Shown piece after piece: positions 7,222-14,504 of a stretch of 21,937 nt of DNA. The notes under the pieces were generated by a model that was not told the DNA's origin, ran no database searches, and was given only the letters and a program-made list of their open reading frames with translations. Source of the stretch: an uncultured Oscillospiraceae bacterium (GTDB taxonomy: Bacteria > Bacillota > Clostridia > Oscillospirales > Acutalibacteraceae). The DNA lies in contig CAJUSM010000049.1 of the NCBI GenBank assembly GCA_910588935.1, positions 1 through 21,937 on the forward strand, in the 5' to 3' direction. The position numbers and the translations under genes are program-made. How positions within the stretch are numbered: position 1 is the stretch's first letter; the number at the start of each line of letters is the position of its first letter.

Positions 7222-8115
7222 GTGAGAGACTTTTTACGAGCCGGCTCCTTTAAGGTGCTCATGATCGCGGTGGTGGTCCTAGTGGGGCTGCTTATCTACA
7301 CAGCCTCGGCGGGGGGCTCTTTGGTGGCCAGCCTGCTGGGCTTTGTAAGCACGCCCATGCAGAGCGTGGCCACAGAGGTAACAGACAATGTTACCGAGTT
7401 CCTGGACCTGGACGCCTTTACCAAGGACGAGCTGAAAAGCCTGGTGGCTGCCCTGCAGGAGGAGAACAACCTGCTGCAGGACAAGCTGGTAGACTACGCG
7501 GAGGCCCAGCAGGAAAACCAGCGGCTAAAGGAGCAGCTGAAAATTTCTATAGAGGCCCCAGAAAACGAGATGCGCTCTGCCTCTGTAATTGGCCGGGACC
7601 CCAACGACCCCTTTTTTGGCTTTTCTATTGGCGTGGGAACCCTCTCTGGCGTAAATGTGGGAGACCCGGTCATTACCAGCCGGGGCCTGGTAGGGGTGGT
7701 GGCCCAGGCCTACCCCACCACCAGCAAGGTAAACTGCCTGCTCAGCGAGGAGGTAAAGGTGGCGGCGGTTTCTATCGACCGCCAGGAGAGCGGGCTGGTC
7801 AGCTGCAGCATTACAATGGCCAGCTCTGGCCTGCTGCGGATGAACTATCTTCCCAGCGACAGCCAGATCGTGCCGGGGGATATTATCACCACCTCCGGCG
7901 TAAGCGGGGCCTTTCCTCCCAAGCTGAAGATCGGCCAGGTGCAAAGCGTGGAAAAGTCGGAAACAGATGTATCTAGGTACGCGGTAATTAAGCCCTTTGA
8001 GGACCTTTCTTCTGTGAAAGAGGTCCAGGTTATTGTCAGCTTTCCCGGCAAAGGGGAAGAGGAGGCCACCATTGTGCCCAGCCTGGAATCCGACGGGGAG
8101 GAGGATCCGGAATGA
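7222..8115 (+). CDS. mreC: Rod shape-determining protein MreC
   Basis: MreC links MreB to the wall enzymes RodA/PBP2 and acts mostly outside the membrane. The 297-residue protein has one N-terminal membrane segment (about 11-28), a coiled coil (about 65-108: LKSLVAALQEENNLLQDKL and on) and a C-terminal beta-barrel region with SVIGRDP and SRGLVGVV. The open frame extends 36 codons further upstream to an ATG at 7114. I chose GTG 7222 because AAGGAGA lies seven bases before it and because the extra residues would place a charged, proline-rich segment ahead of the anchor. A 142-bp gap separates it from mreB. The stop overlaps the mreD start by ATGA. The acidic C-terminal tail (SLESDGEEDPE) is probably disordered. 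Confidence 0.93.
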   Translation: MRDFLRAGSFKVLMIAVVVLVGLLIYTASAGGSLVASLLGFVSTPMQSVATEVTDNVTEFLDLDAFTKDELKSLVAALQEENNLLQDKLVDYAEAQQENQRLKEQLKISIEAPENEMRSASVIGRDPNDPFFGFSIGVGTLSGVNVGDPVITSRGLVGVVAQAYPTTSKVNCLLSEEVKVAAVSIDRQESGLVSCSITMASSGLLRMNYLPSDSQIVPGDIITTSGVSGAFPPKLKIGQVQSVEKSETDVSRYAVIKPFEDLSSVKEVQVIVSFPGKGEEEATIVPSLESDGEEDPE

Positions 8116-8624
8116 GAGATCTGAACCGGCTGATCCGGTACCTGGCCTATACCCTGGAGCTGCTGGTGCTGTTTATGCTTCAGGAGACCCCCGGCCTTTT
8201 GCCGGAAATCTATGGGGCCCGGCCGGTGCTGGTTATGCCGGCGGCGGTAACCATTGCCATGCTCGAGGAGGAGGTCCCCGCCATGGCCTTTGGTATTCTG
8301 GCCGGGCTTTTCTGCGATTTTGGCTACTCTGGGGTGCTGGGTTTCCACGCCCTGGTGCTGGGGGTGCTTTGCTTTATTGTGAGCCTTATGGTGCAGGCCT
8401 ATATGCAGGTAAATATGGTAACCGCTTTTCTTACCGGCATATGGACCCTGGCCCTGACCATCAGCGCCCAGTGGCTGTTTTTTTACTACTTTCGTTTTTC
8501 AGAGCCCAATTACGCTTTTTTACACCATTATTTGCCAAAATACTTATACACTCTGCTTTTTGTGCCCCTTATCCACCTGCTAAACAGGGGGCTTTCCCAG
8601 TCGCTGGGAACAGCGGAGAAGTAG
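8112..8624 (+). CDS. mreD: Rod shape-determining membrane protein MreD
   Basis: This is a small (170-residue), very hydrophobic protein with about five predicted membrane segments, for example LLVLFMLQ, VLVMPAAVTIAML, MAFGILAGLFCDF, VLGVLCFIVSLMV and TALTISAQWLFFYYF-type stretches. MreD is poorly conserved in sequence, so the call rests on its size, topology and position between mreC and PBP2. Its ATG overlaps the mreC stop by four bases, indicating coupled translation. The gene ends 13 bp before the PBP2 start. Confidence 0.88.
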   Translation: MRDLNRLIRYLAYTLELLVLFMLQETPGLLPEIYGARPVLVMPAAVTIAMLEEEVPAMAFGILAGLFCDFGYSGVLGFHALVLGVLCFIVSLMVQAYMQVNMVTAFLTGIWTLALTISAQWLFFYYFRFSEPNYAFLHHYLPKYLYTLLFVPLIHLLNRGLSQSLGTAEK

Positions 8625-8637
8625 GAGGTGCTTCCCA

Positions 8638-11169
8638 ATGCGTTTGCCCCATTTTAAAATTGGCCGTACCGCCGCGTGCGTTTTGGTGGTGGTCCTAGTT
8701 TTTGGCCTGTACGAGCTTCAGCTGTTCAATTGGCAGATTATCAACGGCGAAACCTACGAGAAAGAGGCCCTAAGCAACCGCACAGACGCCATAGAGATTA
8801 ACGCGGTGCGGGGGGAAATACTGGACCGGGACGGCAATGTGATGTCTGGCAACCATATTGTGTATGAGGTAATCTACAATGCCCTGTACCTGGAGGACGA
8901 CAAGCGCAATGCCACCATTTTAGAGGTAATCGACCTGCTGGAAGAGCGGGGGGAAAAGTGGCGGGACCGGCTGCCCATTGAGCTGGACGCCGAAGGGAAC
9001 TACCGCTTTAAGGAAGGCCAAGAAGAGGAGATAGAAAAGCTGAAAGACCGGGACATGCTGAACCTGGCCGACTATGCCACTGCCGACGACTGTATGAACG
9101 AGCTGGCCAAACGGTACCGGTACCAGGGCTTTTCCAAAGAAGACACCCGTACCGTAATGTCGGTGCGCTACTCCATGACCCAGGACGGCTTCTCCATTAA
9201 CAACCCCTATGTCATCGCCACCGGCGTCAGCGCGGAGACCGTAGGGGTTTTTGGCGAGATGGCCGGGCAATGGGCCGGCATTGAAACCCGGGTGGGAGCC
9301 CAGCGGTACTATGGGGAGGCCGGGCGCATTGCCCCCCATATTATTGGCGATATTGGCACCATGCAAGACTATTTTTGGGAGCAGGCGGAAAAAGACGGGC
9401 TGCTCTACGACGCGGAGGAGAATATTTCCGGCTACAAAACCGGGGACATTGTAGGCCGCAGCGGGGCTGAGTACGCCTTTGAAAAAGACCTAAGGGGCCA
9501 GCGGGGGCTGGAATCTGTATTTACCAACGAGAACGGGGAGGTAACCTCCACGGCCCTGGCCATTCAGCCCCAGCAGGGGAACACGGTTCAGCTTACCCTA
9601 GACTCCAACCTGCAGCGGGTGGCCAATATGTCCCTAGAAAAGAACATAAGGGAGAACTCCGGCGGGGGAGACAAGGCCCACAACTGCCGGAACGGGGCGG
9701 TGGTGGCCATTTCTATAGAGGATTTTGGGGTGTTGGCCTCCAGCTCTTATCCCACCTATGATATTGAACGCTATGCTACAGACACCGAGTATGCCAACGC
9801 GGCCAATAGCGACAACAAGAACCAGCCCCTGCTCAACCGGGCCCTTCGGGGAGCCTATACCCCTGGCTCGGTGTTTAAGCCCCTGGTGGCCATTGCCGGC
9901 CTGCAAGAGGGAGTGGTCTCTGCCGGCCAAGGCCTGTATAACTGCGAGGGCATGTTCGATTACGAGGACATGCACATGCGGTGTACCGGCTGGCACCACT
10001 ACGCCAATGTGTACGAGGCCATTTCCGGCTCCTGCAACTGCTATTTTGCCGAGCTGGGCCTAAAGCTGGGTATTCGCCGGCTAGGGCCCTATGCCGAATA
10101 CTTTGGCCTGGGCGAGGAAACCGGCGTGGAGCTGGGCGAGCGCGTTGGCACCATGTCCAATCCCCAGGAGTACCAAGAGCTGCACACCGGCCTGGGGGAG
10201 ACATGGACCGACGGCATTACCGCCCAGGCCGCCATTGGCCAGGCGGACGATATGTTTACTCCTATCCAGCTGGCCACCTACTGCGCCGCTTTGGCCAACG
10301 GGGGCAAGCGCTACCGCACCCATTTTCTCCAGCAGGTGCTGGATTACTCGAGGGAAGAGTTGGTTCGGCGGTATGAGCCCGAGCTGCTCTATGATGCGGA
10401 AATCAGCGGCGACGTGCAGGGGGTTGTGCGGGAGGCCATGGTGCAAACCGCCACAGTGGGCACGGCAAAAAGCGTGTTTGCCAATTACCCGGTAGCCGTG
10501 GCCTGCAAAACCGGCACCGCCGAAACCTCTGCCCTAAAGTACGAGGAGGGCGGCACCGAAGAGAACATTAGCTTTATTTGCTACGCCCCTGCCAACGACC
10601 CCCAAATTGCCATTGCCGTTATGCTGGAGCACGGCCGGGGCGGCCCCTATGCCATGAACGTGGCCAAGGACATTTTGGACCAGTACTTTGGTTTTTACAC
10701 CTGGGACGCCCAGGGGAATAAGTACGACCAGGAGGGCAACCTGGTGGATGACAGCGGCAAAATCCTGAAAACTAAGGAGGAGCTGGATGAGGAGGCCGCC
10801 GGGGCCACGCCCCAGCCCTCCCCCAGCGCTACCCCCAGTGAAGAAGACCAGGGAAACGAAGAAAGCGGCGAAGAGGGCCAGGCCTCTCAAGAACCCACGC
10901 CCACCCCTTCGCCTACACCCAGCCCCACGCCCATGCCAGACCGGGGCAAGGACATTCCAGACCATATTTTTACAGGGGCTATTCCGGAGCCCGCCCCTAA
11001 TGAGGAGGGGGCTGAGGACAGCCAGGCCCCTGCCCCAGACGCCACCCCCCAGCGAACGCCGGACCCCGGCGGCGACGGCCCCTATTACAGCGGCGGGGCG
11101 GCAAGCCCCTCGCCCAACCCAGAGGACGGGGCAGGGCCGGAGAGCAGACCGGAGGCGGGAGACGGTTGA
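8638..11169 (+). CDS. mrdA: Class B penicillin-binding protein 2 (transpeptidase)
   Basis: This enzyme cross-links peptidoglycan during cell elongation. It has 843 residues: an N-terminal membrane anchor (about 11-30), a pedestal with RGEILDRDG (58-66), and the transpeptidase domain with S411-V-F-K414, S465-C-N467 and K624-T-G626, all intact. After about residue 690 comes a tail of some 120 residues rich in Pro, Thr, Ser, Glu and Asp, with PTPTPSPTPSPTPMP at 753-767. Typical family members are 600-700 residues, so the tail is an addition, probably disordered and outside the membrane. The gene follows mreD by 13 bp with a GGAGG site just before its ATG, so it belongs to the mre operon. The partner glycosyltransferase RodA is not in the window. 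The symbol follows function and context; pbpA would be equally valid. Confidence 0.93.
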   Translation: MRLPHFKIGRTAACVLVVVLVFGLYELQLFNWQIINGETYEKEALSNRTDAIEINAVRGEILDRDGNVMSGNHIVYEVIYNALYLEDDKRNATILEVIDLLEERGEKWRDRLPIELDAEGNYRFKEGQEEEIEKLKDRDMLNLADYATADDCMNELAKRYRYQGFSKEDTRTVMSVRYSMTQDGFSINNPYVIATGVSAETVGVFGEMAGQWAGIETRVGAQRYYGEAGRIAPHIIGDIGTMQDYFWEQAEKDGLLYDAEENISGYKTGDIVGRSGAEYAFEKDLRGQRGLESVFTNENGEVTSTALAIQPQQGNTVQLTLDSNLQRVANMSLEKNIRENSGGGDKAHNCRNGAVVAISIEDFGVLASSSYPTYDIERYATDTEYANAANSDNKNQPLLNRALRGAYTPGSVFKPLVAIAGLQEGVVSAGQGLYNCEGMFDYEDMHMRCTGWHHYANVYEAISGSCNCYFAELGLKLGIRRLGPYAEYFGLGEETGVELGERVGTMSNPQEYQELHTGLGETWTDGITAQAAIGQADDMFTPIQLATYCAALANGGKRYRTHFLQQVLDYSREELVRRYEPELLYDAEISGDVQGVVREAMVQTATVGTAKSVFANYPVAVACKTGTAETSALKYEEGGTEENISFICYAPANDPQIAIAVMLEHGRGGPYAMNVAKDILDQYFGFYTWDAQGNKYDQEGNLVDDSGKILKTKEELDEEAAGATPQPSPSATPSEEDQGNEESGEEGQASQEPTPTPSPTPSPTPMPDRGKDIPDHIFTGAIPEPAPNEEGAEDSQAPAPDATPQRTPDPGGDGPYYSGGAASPSPNPEDGAGPESRPEAGDG

Positions 11170-11238
11170 TTTCCCGCCAAAAATAAGGAGAAATCTTTGT
11201 GCAGCGGTAACAGAAATTAAGAAAAATAATATTTGTTT

Positions 11239-11267
11239 TTGACAATTTGCCTCTGATGTGGTAAGAT
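11239..11267 (+). promoter_or_regulatory. SigA-type promoter of the minD-like gene
   Basis: TTGACA, a 17-base spacer ending in TGTGG, and TAAGAT lie 23 bases before the ATG of the MinD-like gene. The promoter sits after the PBP2 stop, so this gene can be expressed apart from mreBCD. Confidence 0.82.
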
Positions 11268-11290
11268 GGTAGATAAGGCGGTGTACAAGC

Positions 11291-12034
11291 ATGGGAACAG
11301 CAACGGTCATTACCTCCGGAAAGGGCGGGGTGGGAAAATCCACCGCCGCGGTGGGCCTGGGCAGGGCCCTGGCCCAGCGGGGCCGCAGGGTGCTGCTGGT
11401 AGACTGCGACGCGGGCCTGCGTAGCCTGGACCGAATGACCGGCACGGAGGAAAGCTTGGTTTTTGATATTTCGGACGCGGTGTTTGGCAGATGCTCCCCG
11501 GCGGAGGCCATTTATCCCTGCGGGGGGCAGGAGGGGTTGTTTTTGCTCCCCGCCCCTGCCCAAGGGGATGATTTAGTCCGGCCGGTGGTTATGCGCCGGC
11601 TTATCCCCCTGCTTAAGCGGTACTATGACCATGTGCTGCTGGATTCTCCGGCAGGGGTGGGCGTCGGCTTTCGGGCGGCGGCCTGCGGGGCGGACCGGGC
11701 TCTGGTAATCTGCAGCCCGGACCCTGTGTGCGTGCGTTCCGCCAGCAGTGTGCGCCAGCTGCTGGATAAACTGGCGGTTACGGACCGGAAACTGGTGATC
11801 AACCGCTTTAACGGCGATTTTTTTGACGAAACCGGCGCTTACCGAGACTTGGACAGCGTGATTGACGCCGCCGGCCTTCGGCTTTTTGGCTTGGTGCCTG
11901 AAGATATTACCATGGCCGCGGCCTTTTTAACCGGCCAGCCCGCCCCAGAGCGCTCTGGGGGCATGATGGCCATGGCCAGAATTGCCGCCAGGCTGGAGGG
12001 GGAAAACGCCCTGATGCCCAGATGGATTAGCTAG
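11291..12034 (+). CDS. minD: MinD-like ParA-family ATPase
   Basis: The protein has the deviant Walker A motif SGKGGVGKST (9-18) with both signature lysines, K11 and K16. It also has the MinD-type D38-C-D-A-G-L-R-S-L-D47 and a Walker B-like VLLDSPAGVG. MinD normally places the division septum by cycling on the membrane. The protein is 247 residues, somewhat short, and ends ARLEGENALMPRWIS. It lacks the usual basic amphipathic membrane-targeting helix. Neither minC nor minE lies nearby, although both often sit beside minD in clostridial mre clusters. It could be a true MinD using another anchor, or a MinD paralogue with a different job. The start is the ATG after a weak AAGGCGG site. Confidence 0.8.
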   Translation: MGTATVITSGKGGVGKSTAAVGLGRALAQRGRRVLLVDCDAGLRSLDRMTGTEESLVFDISDAVFGRCSPAEAIYPCGGQEGLFLLPAPAQGDDLVRPVVMRRLIPLLKRYYDHVLLDSPAGVGVGFRAAACGADRALVICSPDPVCVRSASSVRQLLDKLAVTDRKLVINRFNGDFFDETGAYRDLDSVIDAAGLRLFGLVPEDITMAAAFLTGQPAPERSGGMMAMARIAARLEGENALMPRWIS

Positions 12035-12127
12035 AAGGCTTGCTTTTGCCAGAAAATAGGGAAGAATCAAGGGCCTTTTCGGCTATGGCTATATTATAAA
12101 AATCTTACCTACTGGGAGGAGTTTAAA

Positions 12128-12526
12128 ATGAACATCGCTTTGACAGCCCACGACGCAAAAAAAGAGTTGATGGTGCAGTTCTGCATTGCGTACTGCGGCA
12201 TATTAAGCCGCCATACCCTGTGCGGCACCGGTACCACCGGCAAAATGATTTCAGAGGCAACCGGGCTTAAGCTCCAGCGCTTTCTCAGCGGGCCCCAGGG
12301 GGGCGACCAGCAGATCGCGGCCCGAATTTCCTGCAATGAAATTGACCTGCTCCTTTTTTTCCGGGATCCTCTCAACCCCCAGTCTAACGACCCCAGCGCC
12401 CTGAACCTGCTGCGCCTGTGCGATATGCACAGCATCCCTGTGGCCACCAATATTGCCACCGCCGAGGTGCTGGTGCATGGCCTGGAACGGGGAGACTTGG
12501 ACTGGCGTGACATTGTAAAGGGCTGA
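12128..12526 (+). CDS. mgsA: Methylglyoxal synthase
   Basis: The enzyme converts dihydroxyacetone phosphate to methylglyoxal and phosphate, a bypass that releases phosphate from glycolysis. The 132-residue protein shows the family features: LTAHDAKK near the N-terminus, TGTTGKMI, SGPQGGDQQIAA with its catalytic-site Gly/Asp residues, DLLLFFRDPL, and IPVATNIATAE. The ATG is preceded by a strong GGGAGGAG six bases away. It lies 93 bp after the minD-like gene; an AT-rich TATTAT (12092-12097) could be a weak -10 box, but no -35 fits. mgsA is commonly found at the end of clostridial mre/min clusters, as here. hisS begins 50 bp later. Confidence 0.96.
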   Translation: MNIALTAHDAKKELMVQFCIAYCGILSRHTLCGTGTTGKMISEATGLKLQRFLSGPQGGDQQIAARISCNEIDLLLFFRDPLNPQSNDPSALNLLRLCDMHSIPVATNIATAEVLVHGLERGDLDWRDIVKG

Positions 12527-12576
12527 GCCCGGCCCTAAGAAAAATTGGAGAAATAGGCGGAAAAGGAAGTGTTGCA

Positions 12577-13863
12577 ATGGAGCTGATTACAAAAGCCCCC
12601 AAGGGGACCATAGACCTTACCCCTGCACAAACAGCCAAATGGCAGCAGGCAGAGCGGGCGCTGGCAGAGGAGGCCAGGCTCAACGGGTTTGCGGAGGTGC
12701 GCACCCCGGCCTTTGAGCACACCGAGCTGTTCCAGCGGGGAATGGGGGATGTAACCGATGTGGTGGAAAAACAGATGTACACCTTTTTGGATAAGGCCGG
12801 CCGCTCTGTTACCCTGCGGCCAGAGGGTACCGCGGGCGCTGTGCGGGCCATGCTGGAAAACGGCCTGTACAATGGGGGTTACCCGGTAAAGCTGTATTAC
12901 AATATCCCCTGCTACCGCTACGAAAAGCCCCAGGCCGGGCGGCTGCGGGAGTTCCGTACCTTTGGGGTAGAGGTGTTCGGCGCGGCGGAGCCCGCGGCGG
13001 ATGCCCAGCTGATTGCCATGGCCCTCTCTGCTTTTCAGCGCATGGGCCTGCAGGACGTGGGGCTGCAGCTGAATTCCATTGGCTGCCCTGCCTGCCGCAA
13101 AGAGTACCACCAGGCCCTAAAAGCCTACTTTTCCAGCCACAGCGAGAGCCTGTGCCAAACATGCCTCTCCCGGCTGGAGAGGAACCCTATGCGCATTTTA
13201 GACTGTAAAAATCCGGATTGCCAAAAGCTGGCTGCAGACGCCCCGAAAATTTCCGATTACCTGTGCCCAGACTGTCAGGCCCACTTTGCCCAAGTGCAGG
13301 CCTGCCTGGACGCCCTGGGTATTTCTTACCAGCTGGATTCAGGGCTGGTGCGGGGGCTGGACTACTACACCCGCACTGTGTTCGAGTTCCCCTCGGAGAG
13401 CCTGGGCTTTGCCTTAGGCGGCGGCGGCAGGTACGATGGACTGGTGGAGGAGATGGGGGGCAGCCCCACCCCGGCCTTAGGCTTTGGCCTGGGTATGGAC
13501 CGGATTATGCTGGCCCTGGAAAAGCAGGGGGTACCGTTTGCCCAGCCAGAAAAGCCCGAGGTGTACATTGCGGCCATGGGCGGGCAGGCCCAGGCAAAGG
13601 CCCTGGCCCTTACGGACCGGCTGCATAAATGCGGCATTGCGGCAGACTGCGATATTTGCGGGCGGGGTTTAAAGGCCCAAATGAAATACGCGGGAAAAAC
13701 CGGCGCCAAATACAGTATGGTGCTGGGGGAGGACGAGCTGGCAAAAGGCAAAGCGTCGATCAAGAACATGGCCAGCGGGGAGACCGGCGAAATTGGCATT
13801 GAGGATAGCTTTGTTGATGATTACCTCACCTACAGCACCCAGCAGGATGACCTGAAATTTTAG
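12577..13863 (+). CDS. hisS: Histidine--tRNA ligase
   Basis: This class II synthetase charges tRNA-His with histidine. The 428-residue sequence contains motif 2 (YRYEKPQAGRLREFRTFG), the histidine-specific RGLDYYTRTVFEF and ALGGGGRYDGLVE, and motif 3 (ALGFGLGMDRIMLAL). The C-terminal anticodon-binding domain begins near VYIAAMGGQAQ. A cysteine-rich stretch in the middle (CPAC, CQTC, LDCKNPDC, CPDC) is usual in clostridial HisRS. The ATG follows an AAAAGGAAG site. Only 50 bp separate it from mgsA, which leaves no room for a T-box leader, so it is probably co-transcribed. A strong terminator follows at 13903. Confidence 0.97.
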   Translation: MELITKAPKGTIDLTPAQTAKWQQAERALAEEARLNGFAEVRTPAFEHTELFQRGMGDVTDVVEKQMYTFLDKAGRSVTLRPEGTAGAVRAMLENGLYNGGYPVKLYYNIPCYRYEKPQAGRLREFRTFGVEVFGAAEPAADAQLIAMALSAFQRMGLQDVGLQLNSIGCPACRKEYHQALKAYFSSHSESLCQTCLSRLERNPMRILDCKNPDCQKLAADAPKISDYLCPDCQAHFAQVQACLDALGISYQLDSGLVRGLDYYTRTVFEFPSESLGFALGGGGRYDGLVEEMGGSPTPALGFGLGMDRIMLALEKQGVPFAQPEKPEVYIAAMGGQAQAKALALTDRLHKCGIAADCDICGRGLKAQMKYAGKTGAKYSMVLGEDELAKGKASIKNMASGETGEIGIEDSFVDDYLTYSTQQDDLKF

Positions 13864-13902
13864 TTTCTTACGGGATGTTCCGCCCAAGGGCGGGGGAGAC
13901 CG

Positions 13903-13950
13903 AAAAGAGGAGGATGCTTTTTACAAGAGGAAAAGTATCCTCCTCTTTTT
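13903..13950 (+). terminator. Strong intrinsic terminator after hisS
   Basis: A 19-bp stem (13903-13921 with 13932-13949, one G-U mismatch near the loop side) with a short loop around TACAAGAGG is followed by a T-run. It also has an A-run on the left side, so it could work in both directions. AGGAGGATG inside the stem looks like a ribosome binding site and start codon, but I read it as the terminator stem. Confidence 0.88.
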
Positions 13951-14438
13951 ATAGCGCTCTTACACAGTCTCCGCGCCCGGGTATATCCTCAGCGGGGCAA
14001 TCGCGGAGCTTGCGGCCAAGGGTTATAGAGAGGCTTGGGGAATCGTGGTCTCCTGGCCCCAAGCGTTTTTTTCGGGCGACTTTTCGCCGCGCCAACGGCA
14101 AGGCTTCCCTTTGTAAAGCTTTCAAAACTTTTGCCAGGGCCAGCGGGCATCTTTTCGCCAGGCCTTTTCCTCTGCGCCCTGCCTTTTCCATCCTCTTCGG
14201 GCGCCCCCCTTGCCGGAGAGTGTCCAAAACAAGGATTTTATGAGGGAAAGTGGAAACATATCGTTAGGCTGCAGGATTGCCGGGATTTCATCCCGAATTA
14301 TTTTTTGTAAGGTAAGACTTCGCGAAGCGAAGTCTACGAAACTTTTTCTATTTTCTCACGGCATCTGAGAGCCGCGTTTTTTCTTCTCTCGCTTACCTTT
14401 ATCTCCCCGTTTGCACACTCTCCCTTGCCGCTGCGCGG
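13951..14438. other. Gene-free gap between hisS and aspS
   Basis: No credible gene is present. The open frames on both strands lack ribosome binding sites and match nothing I know. The gap holds a CTCCGCG...CGCGGAG pairing (13969-14008), the second terminator at 14033-14072, a GGCGA-CTTT-TCGCC hairpin near 14075-14089 and a perfect 9-bp hairpin AGACTTCGC-GAA-GCGAAGTCT at 14315-14335. No T-box core (GGGTGG...ACCGCG) was found ahead of aspS. Confidence 0.6.
14033..14072 (+). terminator. Second intrinsic terminator in the hisS-aspS gap
   Basis: GCTTGGGG (14033-14040) pairs perfectly with CCCCAAGC (14057-14064) and is followed by GTTTTTTT. It lies 83 bases beyond the hisS terminator with no gene between. 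It is either a backup terminator or the end of a short unrecognised transcript. Confidence 0.7.
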
Positions 14439-14467
14439 TTGACCTGTGGGCCATGCTGTGCTATACT
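14439..14467 (+). promoter_or_regulatory. SigA-type promoter of aspS
   Basis: TTGACC, a 17-base spacer ending in TGTGC, and TATACT lie 37 bases before the aspS ATG. The leader is short, about 30 bases, which excludes a T-box or large riboswitch for this promoter. Confidence 0.82.
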
Positions 14468-14504
14468 TATCTTATACTGTGCTTTGATTGGAGAGTCGAT
14501 AACA

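Noticed and set aside
13911..13960. AGGAGGATG as a ribosome binding site with start codon of a small gene
   Set aside because: These bases form one arm of the near-perfect hisS terminator stem.
13875..14243. Arg-rich open frames on both strands between hisS and aspS
   Set aside because: They run through two terminators and hairpins, lack ribosome binding sites and have low-complexity composition typical of chance frames in GC-rich DNA.
13951..14504. T-box leader for aspS
   Set aside because: No T-box core was found, and the aspS promoter leaves a leader of only about 30 bases.
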